From JBMOMT01 sp049324835 (GTDB taxonomy: Bacteria > Chloroflexota > Anaerolineae > CAYNKW01): DNA of 64,000 bases. Location of the stretch: contig JBMOMT010000055.1 of assembly GCA_049324835.1 (NCBI GenBank), forward strand, positions 1 to 64,000, in the 5' to 3' direction. Positions 59,199 through 64,000 of this stretch are shown piece by piece. A program made the position numbers and the translations under genes. The notes under the pieces were generated by a model that worked only from the letters and a program-made list of their open reading frames with translations, had not been told where the DNA came from and did no database searches. Each line of letters starts with the position of its first letter. The stretch's first letter is position 1.

Positions 59199-59855
59199 CT
59201 ATTCTTCCTCTTCTTCTGCCTTGCCCCTGCCGATAACCTCCACCGCGTCGGCGGCGACCGGGAACAGCCCTTCTTCTTCCTCGCCTTCTGACAGCCGTGT
59301 GGCGTGCGCCAGCCGGACGATAGGCTGATTACCTTCGGCCAGAATCGTAATGCCCGCCGGCACGGCCAGTTGGCTCACTGTCAGAACATCGTCTACGTGC
59401 TTGAGTGAACCGAGGTCCAGCTCGAGCGAAGAGACCAGGTCTCCCGGCAGGCACTCGATCTCGACCCGATCCAAAAGCGTGAGCAGCATGGTGTCGGCGG
59501 TCAGCCCGGAGGCGTGGCCCACCAGCTCGATAGGCACCTCGGTGGTGATCTTGTGCGTCATCGAGACACGATAAAGGTCCACGTGCAGCACGGCGTCGGA
59601 CAAAACGTCGCGCCGGATATCACGCACCAGCACACTGAACGGCGTTTTCTGACCTTCCACCTCGAGCGAAACCAGGCTGGTCATACCGGCGCTGGCCAAA
59701 ACCCGACCCAGTTCAAAATCATCGGCCTGATAAATTGCCGGCTCGTGTTCAGGCCCATACACCACCAGGGGGACCCAGCCTTGCCGTCGAATCTGTTTTA
59801 CTTTTTTTCCGGTCACCGTGCGTGGCACAGCGCGGAGCACAACTGTTTCTGCCAA
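59199..59855 (-). CDS. rplY: 50S ribosomal protein bL25 (CTC form)
   Basis: The 218-residue CTC/TL5 form binds 5S rRNA. The N-terminal L25 domain has RTVTGKKVKQIRRQGWVPLV and DVLHVDLYRVSM-like residues, and the longer C-terminal beta domain has VPIELVGHASGLTADTMLL and ECLPGDLVSSLELDLGSL. A very acidic end (AEEEEE) completes it. It follows the beta-solenoid gene by 21 bases and ends at a clear terminator. Confidence 0.93.
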   Translation of the reverse strand: MAETVVLRAVPRTVTGKKVKQIRRQGWVPLVVYGPEHEPAIYQADDFELGRVLASAGMTSLVSLEVEGQKTPFSVLVRDIRRDVLSDAVLHVDLYRVSMTHKITTEVPIELVGHASGLTADTMLLTLLDRVEIECLPGDLVSSLELDLGSLKHVDDVLTVSQLAVPAGITILAEGNQPIVRLAHATRLSEGEEEEGLFPVAADAVEVIGRGKAEEEEE

Positions 59856-59876
59856 TTCATCATCTCCTTGAGAAAA

Positions 59877-60428
59877 TTACTCGTCGCGTCGAACCAACAG
59901 CGCCCGCACCAGCGATAGCAGGCCGAAAACCAGACCCAACGCCACGCCCAGAGTCAGCGCGCCACGCTGATCCAACGTCGTCTCCACGGGGCCTTCGACG
60001 CGACGCGCCAGCAGCAGGCCGGCGCGCACTCGCCCGGCGTGCACCTCCTGACCGACAACCACCCCGCCGCGGATGCCTTCGCCGCTGATCTGGGTGGCAG
60101 TCATGGTGATCGTGCCGCCCCTCTTGAGCAAGACGCTTTCGGCGTGCATCACCACCGCGCCGCTGCCGTGCATCTCCACCTGGGCGGCCTTCAAAGCCAC
60201 CGCTCCCGACTGGCGCATCTCGACGTGCTGCGCCTGGATGGTCTGTGCGCCAGATTGTTGCATGTGCACGTCCGCCGCCTCGACGGTGCCAGCGCTGCTT
60301 TGCGAGAGCCGGACCGTCTCTGCGGTCAGCCCCTCGATCACATCATCGTCCACCACGGCGATCTCGTCCGGCTCAAGCTCGATGTTTGCCGGACCATCGG
60401 CCTGGGCGGCCTGGGGCTTTTTTGTCAT
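59877..60428 (-). CDS. beta-solenoid-like repeat protein with C-terminal membrane anchor
   Basis: The 183-residue protein has an acidic start, then five 15-residue repeats of the form QSGAxxxxAxxVEMx (QSSAGTVEAADVHMQ, QSGAQTIQAQHVEMR, QSGAVALKAAQVEMH, GSGAVVMHAESVLLK and RGGTITMTATQISGE). They suggest a narrow beta-solenoid. One C-terminal membrane span and a basic end (LVRRDE) anchor it. I know of similar unnamed Chloroflexota proteins but no function. It is expressed from its own promoter together with rplY. Confidence 0.7.
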   Translation of the reverse strand: MTKKPQAAQADGPANIELEPDEIAVVDDDVIEGLTAETVRLSQSSAGTVEAADVHMQQSGAQTIQAQHVEMRQSGAVALKAAQVEMHGSGAVVMHAESVLLKRGGTITMTATQISGEGIRGGVVVGQEVHAGRVRAGLLLARRVEGPVETTLDQRGALTLGVALGLVFGLLSLVRALLVRRDE

Positions 60429-60511
60429 GTTCGATCCCTTCTTTCATCAAAAAGAGCGTCGCCCTCTGTCATGCAGGAGGAGCCAGACGCCCTGGGCACT
60501 TGCAGGGCATT

Positions 60512-60540
60512 ATTCTAGCCCATTTTTGCGATTTCGTCAA
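60512..60540 (-). promoter_or_regulatory. promoter of the solenoid-rplY operon
   Basis: Minus-strand TTGACG (60540-60535) and TAGAAT (60517-60512), spacer 17. The leader of about 75 bases begins with a hairpin (GCCCTG with CAGGGC) but no terminator. Confidence 0.7.
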
Positions 60541-60586
60541 ACGCCGACCCACGAGAACTCGCCACAGACCTGCCCAGCCTGCCGGG

Positions 60587-61774
60587 TCAGAACAGCCTGA
60601 TCTCACCCCGGCGGATCAGTTCACCCACCTGAGGCACGTTCGCCAGATGATGATCCAGCACGGCGCGCGCCTCGGCGACCAGCCGGGCCGTCAATTCACC
60701 GCCGGCCGTGTGCAGTTGCGCTGTGGCCACCAGCGGCTGATCCAGCGGCTTGCCGATCTGGGCCAGCACGTAGACCGTGGCTGCCTGGATGCCCTTGACC
60801 TCTGCCACCACCGCCTGAGCCGCTCGCAGGGCCAGCACGTTATAGATCTTGCCGACGTGCGAGATGGGGTTTTTGCCGCAGGCCGCCTCCAGGCTGGTGG
60901 CCCGGAAAGGCGCGATGACGCCGTTGACCCGGTTGCCCCGGCCCACCGCCCCGTCGTCGCCGCACTCGGCCGAGGTGCCGGTGAGGGTCAGGTAAAAATC
61001 GCCCCGCTTTTCCTGATCGGCCGTGTTGACATCCACCCGCACGCAGCGAGCGCACAGCCCGTCGGCGAAGCGCTGAATGGCGTCCTGAGCGGCCTTTTTG
61101 GCCTCGATGTACTCGGTGAGGTCTTTGATCTCGGAGGCGATGAACGGCAGCGCCACGGTGAGCACCACCTGGCCGTCGCTGCGGTAACCCATCACCTTGA
61201 CGTCTTCACCCACGGGGAATTGGTCTATCAGATCGTAGTTGATAAAGTTGGCCGTCTTGTAGACCACGCTCTCCAGAAACGAGCGCGGCCAGTGGGAGAC
61301 GCCAAAGCTGGTGTCGTTGGCCGTCACCTGATCCACCACGCTCACCAGTTCTGCCGCGCCGCGCCCGGCGTAGCTATCGATGACCATGTGCGCCACCGGG
61401 TCCAGGTAACGCATCGTCTCACGCACGTGGGCCCGCACCGCCTCGATGGCGATGGTATCCATGGGCACCTTGCGCCCGTTGTAGCTGGGCGTGCCCCGCC
61501 CGGCGATCTGGATGCGGATGGGTCGGATCATCTCACCGCCGCCAAAACGCACGTCTACCTCGCCGGCCACGAGTTGCACTTTGTCAAAGTTGTGGTGCAA
61601 CTGTACGCCCAGGTTTTCCAGACACCAGTTGGAATACTCGCGCGAGATACGCTCGGCGATGCCGTCGCACAGGCTATCGGGGTGGCCGATGCCTTTGCGC
61701 TCCACGATCTCTACCGCCAGATCGTCGATGTACTGGCCGGTAGCCTGGGTGATCACAATGTTTCGTTCAGTCAT
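60587..61774 (-). CDS. mat: S-adenosylmethionine synthetase, archaeal type
   Basis: The 395-residue enzyme makes SAM from methionine and ATP. It is the archaeal-type family, not the common bacterial MetK: VERKGIGHPDSLCDGIAERI near the start, HHNFDKVQLVAGEVDVRFGG, SYAGRGAAELVSVVDQV, ANDTSFGVSHWP, LTGTSAECGDDGAVGRGNR and GKNPISHVGKIYNVLA. ATG 61774 has AAGGAAG about seven bases upstream; GTG 61777 is in frame. It is the third gene behind the SAM riboswitch, a fitting feedback target. An archaeal-type enzyme in a bacterium points to ancient transfer. Confidence 0.93.
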   Translation of the reverse strand: MTERNIVITQATGQYIDDLAVEIVERKGIGHPDSLCDGIAERISREYSNWCLENLGVQLHHNFDKVQLVAGEVDVRFGGGEMIRPIRIQIAGRGTPSYNGRKVPMDTIAIEAVRAHVRETMRYLDPVAHMVIDSYAGRGAAELVSVVDQVTANDTSFGVSHWPRSFLESVVYKTANFINYDLIDQFPVGEDVKVMGYRSDGQVVLTVALPFIASEIKDLTEYIEAKKAAQDAIQRFADGLCARCVRVDVNTADQEKRGDFYLTLTGTSAECGDDGAVGRGNRVNGVIAPFRATSLEAACGKNPISHVGKIYNVLALRAAQAVVAEVKGIQAATVYVLAQIGKPLDQPLVATAQLHTAGGELTARLVAEARAVLDHHLANVPQVGELIRRGEIRLF

Positions 61775-61846
61775 CACAGCTTCCTTTCAGAAAAATTTAA
61801 ATCGATCGCTGACACGTTGGTAGCAACCAACGAAACCGTCCGGTGG

Positions 61847-62638
61847 TTAGAACAATCCCCGGACGTAGCCGCCATCCACCTGGATGGCGGCGCCGGTGAT
61901 GTAACCGGCCTGTTCTGAGGCCAGAAAGGCGATCAGCGCGGCCAGCTCCTCCGGGCGGCCCATGCGTGCCATGGGAATATCGGCCGTGATCTGCGCCTCG
62001 GCCTCCTGCGGCGTGATGCCTCGCGCCTGCGCCTGGGCGGCCAGCAGTTCCGCCACGCGGTCGGTGAGTGTCCAGCCGGGGCAGACGCAATTCACCGTGA
62101 TGCCCCAACCGGCAAACTGCGCCGAGAGCGTCTTGGCCAGCCCCACCACCCCGGTTCGTAGGGCGTTGGAAAGCAGCAGGTTGTCGATGGGCTGCTTGAC
62201 CGAAACCGAGGTGATGTTGACGATGCGTCCCCAGCCGTTCTTTTGCATGTGGGGCAAGGCTGCCCGGCAGAGGCGCACCGTGCTCATCAGCGTCAACTCG
62301 AAAGCCTGCTGCCAGGCGTTGTCGTCCAGGCTCGAAAAATGCCCCGCCGGCGGGCCGCCGGCGTTGGTCACCAAAATGTCCAGCTGCCCGAAACGCGCCG
62401 CCACCGCCTCCGCTAACCGCTCCACATCGTCGGCGCGGCCGACGTCGGCGACGACTGCCATCACCGGGCTGCCGCTGGCCTGTTCGATCTCGGCAGCGGC
62501 GGCCTGTAGCGCGTTTGCGGTGCGACCACAGATGGCCACCAGTGCTCCCTCGCCGGCCAGCGCCAGCGCTGCCGCTTTGCCCAGGCCCTTGCTGGCCGCT
62601 GCCACCAGAGCCACTTTGCCTTTTAATCCCAGGTCCAC
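61847..62638 (-). CDS. short-chain dehydrogenase/reductase with atypical active site
   Basis: The 263-residue Rossmann protein has VALVAAASKGLGKAAALALA, DILVTNAGGPPAG, the catalytic Ser region RIVNITSVSVKQP and an end with VDGGYVRGLF. Where YxxxK normally follows the Ser, it reads SNALR, so both catalytic Tyr and Lys are missing. I recall an SDR branch with this same SNxxR pattern, so the protein may bind cofactor for another purpose. It lies 12 bases after the ThiF-like gene and 72 bases before mat in the SAM-riboswitch operon. Confidence 0.82.
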   Translation of the reverse strand: MDLGLKGKVALVAAASKGLGKAAALALAGEGALVAICGRTANALQAAAAEIEQASGSPVMAVVADVGRADDVERLAEAVAARFGQLDILVTNAGGPPAGHFSSLDDNAWQQAFELTLMSTVRLCRAALPHMQKNGWGRIVNITSVSVKQPIDNLLLSNALRTGVVGLAKTLSAQFAGWGITVNCVCPGWTLTDRVAELLAAQAQARGITPQEAEAQITADIPMARMGRPEELAALIAFLASEQAGYITGAAIQVDGGYVRGLF

Positions 62639-62650
62639 GATTTCCCCCTT

Positions 62651-63685
62651 TCAGATGCCCACGTATCTGGCGTAGAGCGTTCGCGCCACCGCTTCGTCGC
62701 CGCTGCCCTTGACGATGGCCCGCGCATCCGGAAACAGCGTGATCTCGTGGCCCTCGACGGCCAACCGGAGCAGGTATTCGTTCACCGTCACCTCTCCCAC
62801 CGCCTGCAGCCGCCGCGCCATCTCGACCAGGTCCAGCGGGCCTGTGCCGGGTACGCTGATCTGTACCGCGTTCCGCCCGCACAGCGATGTCGTCCGGCTG
62901 CCCATCTCGGCGTTCAGAAAATCGAACCGCCCCAATCCGCAGGCCGGGCAGTCTGGGCGGCGACCCGCCGACTCGAACCGCTCGTAGGTGTGATCCCACA
63001 CGTCTACGGCGATGAGACCGCGGTTCAGCGTGTTTGTTTTGCCGCCGAGGATCTTGATCCCTTCGGCCACGGCGATGGCAGCGATCACCTGCACCACCGA
63101 ACCGAGAATGCCGGCCGTCTCGCAGGTGGGAATACTGCCCGGCGCGGGCACATCTGGAAAGAGGCAACGCAGACAGGCCGTCTCGCCCGGCAGGATGGTG
63201 GCTGTCATGCCGCTGCTGCCGATGACGGCGGCATAGACCCAGGGCACACCGAGCTTGACGCAGGCATCGTTGATCAGGTAACGCACCTCCAGGTTGTCGC
63301 TGCCGTCCAACACCACATCTGCCCCGTTCACCAACAACTCTACGTTGGTGGGGTTGACGTCGGTGACGTGGGGCCGTATCTCGACCTCCGAGTTGATGGC
63401 CCGCAGGCGTTCGGCAGCGGCGATGGCTTTGGGCAAATGGCGCGCCAGATGGCTCTCGTCGAATAACGTCTGCCGCTGCAGGTTGTTCAACTCGACGAAA
63501 TCCCGGTCGGCGATGACCAGCCGGCCCACGCCGGCCCGGACGATCAGGTTGGCGATGGCCGTGCCCAGCGCGCCGCAGCCGACGAGTGTCACCGAGGCGT
63601 TCAGCAGCGCCCGCTGCCCTGCCTCGCCCATCTCTGGAAAAACGATCTGACGGCTGTATCTGGCCAGGTCTGGTTGTTGAGCCAT
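62651..63685 (-). CDS. ThiF/MoeB/HesA-type adenylyltransferase (E1-like)
   Basis: The 344-residue protein has the E1 fold: RYSRQIVFPEMGEAGQRALL, VTLVGCGALGTAIANLIVRA, ADRDFVELNNLQRQTLF, DGSDNLEVRYLINDACV and zinc-binding CLRC with CPAC. TCETAGILGS is where ThiF/MoeB have their catalytic Cys. These enzymes activate the C-terminus of a sulfur-carrier protein. The last 55 residues have a separate HEITLFPDARAIVKG element. Control by a SAM riboswitch suggests a part in sulfur supply for methionine or cysteine. ATG 63685 has AGGAG nine bases upstream; ATG 63694 is in frame. Confidence 0.85.
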   Translation of the reverse strand: MAQQPDLARYSRQIVFPEMGEAGQRALLNASVTLVGCGALGTAIANLIVRAGVGRLVIADRDFVELNNLQRQTLFDESHLARHLPKAIAAAERLRAINSEVEIRPHVTDVNPTNVELLVNGADVVLDGSDNLEVRYLINDACVKLGVPWVYAAVIGSSGMTATILPGETACLRCLFPDVPAPGSIPTCETAGILGSVVQVIAAIAVAEGIKILGGKTNTLNRGLIAVDVWDHTYERFESAGRRPDCPACGLGRFDFLNAEMGSRTTSLCGRNAVQISVPGTGPLDLVEMARRLQAVGEVTVNEYLLRLAVEGHEITLFPDARAIVKGSGDEAVARTLYARYVGI

Positions 63686-63700
63686 GGCTGGCATCTCCTG

Positions 63701-63734
63701 AAAAAAAAAGCCCCATCCGGCAAACGGAGGGGGC
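63701..63734 (-). terminator. second tandem terminator of the SAM-riboswitch leader
   Basis: Minus strand: GCCCC and TCCG pair with CGGA and GGGGC (one A-G mismatch) around GCAAA, followed by nine T residues. It ends 15 bases before the ThiF-like start codon. Confidence 0.85.
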
Positions 63735-63735
63735 A

Positions 63736-63762
63736 CAAAAACCCCCTTCCGACAGAAGGGGG
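63736..63762 (-). terminator. first tandem terminator of the SAM-riboswitch leader
   Basis: Minus strand: CCCCCTTC pairs with GAAGGGGG (63762-63755 with 63749-63742) around a 5-base loop, then TTTTTG. It lies 22 bases after the aptamer. Confidence 0.85.
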
Positions 63763-63784
63763 GCAAGCATCGGCCTGCGCTTCC

Positions 63785-63929
63785 CTCTCATCTCCCAGAA
63801 GTTCCTCTTCTGACGGAATTGGCACCTTCGGTGGTTTACGCCTGGCCGGTATCGCTGGGCCGTAATCGCGTAAAGGTCCGGGTTGCCGAGGCTTCATAGG
63901 GCCGGTCCCTCCGCCTCTCTGGATGAGAG
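63785..63929 (-). ncRNA. SAM-I (S-box) riboswitch
   Basis: Read on the minus strand, the 145-base element starts CTCTCATC, which pairs with GATGAGAG at its end (P1). After P1 come AGAGAGGCGGAGGGACCGGC and CCTATGAAGCCTCGGCAACC, the hallmark S-box core, and later GGTGCCAATTCCG. SAM binding is expected to favour termination at the two hairpins downstream and so shut off the ThiF-SDR-mat operon. I did not find a clear antiterminator pairing by eye. Confidence 0.95.
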
Positions 63930-63960
63930 CGTTCACTCTCGGTTCTCAATTGTTGGCGGG

Positions 63961-63989
63961 ATGATACCACAAGCGGGTGGTTTTGTCAA
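63961..63989 (-). promoter_or_regulatory. promoter of the SAM-riboswitch operon
   Basis: Minus-strand TTGACA (63989-63984) and TATCAT (63966-63961), spacer 17. Transcription would start near 63954, about 25 bases before the aptamer. Confidence 0.8.
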
Positions 63990-64000
63990 ATGCCTGGCTC

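Noticed and set aside
61797..63791. 664-codon minus-strand ORF
   Set aside because: It runs in another frame across the SDR and ThiF-like genes, has an Arg/Gly-rich composition, and continues into the riboswitch terminators.

Overview
The window looks like a chromosomal segment of a high-GC Chloroflexota bacterium (Anaerolineae- or Caldilineae-like). This is an inference from several kinds of evidence: long Thr/Pro-rich stalks on exported proteins, a BTAD/AAA/TPR giant regulator, a KorAB 2-oxoacid:ferredoxin oxidoreductase, a membrane CCG-domain iron-sulfur oxidoreductase, an LplA/LipM-type lipoate operon and an archaeal-type S-adenosylmethionine synthetase. Most promoters that can be read are close to the sigma-A consensus (TTGACA or TTGCCA, 16-18 bases, TATAAT-like). 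No rRNA, tRNA or CRISPR array was seen.

Layout. 1-9.4 kb: a cut-off RCC1-repeat secreted protein, a small conserved protein, a BTAD-AAA-TPR regulator carrying repeat insertions in its linkers, a methyltransferase, a decayed transposase, a membrane STAND ATPase whose start lies antisense to that transposase, and a stalked lipoprotein. 9.4-15.6 kb: dnaN-recF facing a TPR-rsmG pair, then a secreted DUF5666-type repeat protein and a 120-bp MITE. 16-18.3 kb: one polypeptide joining a cyclic-nucleotide-binding domain, acetate kinase and PduL phosphotransacylase. 18.4-28.2 kb: a long collinear minus-strand block (CCG oxidoreductase, S21, PSP1 protein, redoxin, NDH-2, KorA, KorB, FtcD, M23 peptidase) ending at a bidirectional terminator. 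28.3-34.4 kb: peroxiredoxin, small conserved genes, a large three-repeat lipoprotein behind an odd promoter-terminator leader, and a CoA-binding protein.

34.5-45.7 kb holds the most remarkable locus. It is a five-gene minus-strand operon with its own promoter: a caspase-like protease, a small NTPase sharing the caspase's C-terminal adaptor domain, a double-STAND membrane protein with TPRs, a polytopic membrane STAND ATPase, and a Ser/Thr kinase with TPRs, one membrane span and two extracellular domains. Gene coupling (ATGA overlap, 5-base gap) and shared domains suggest a membrane-to-caspase signalling device, probably for conflict or regulated cell death.

45.7-64 kb: two glycosyltransferases, a second copy of the MITE, Ogt, CvpA-MutS2-cupin, TatA, a lipoate operon (lpd, radical SAM, lipM), a stalked SdrD_B-type protein, a histidine-kinase-like protein without an ATPase domain, a beta-solenoid-like membrane protein with ribosomal protein L25, and an operon of ThiF-like E1, SDR and archaeal-type AdoMet synthetase behind a SAM-I riboswitch with two tandem terminators.
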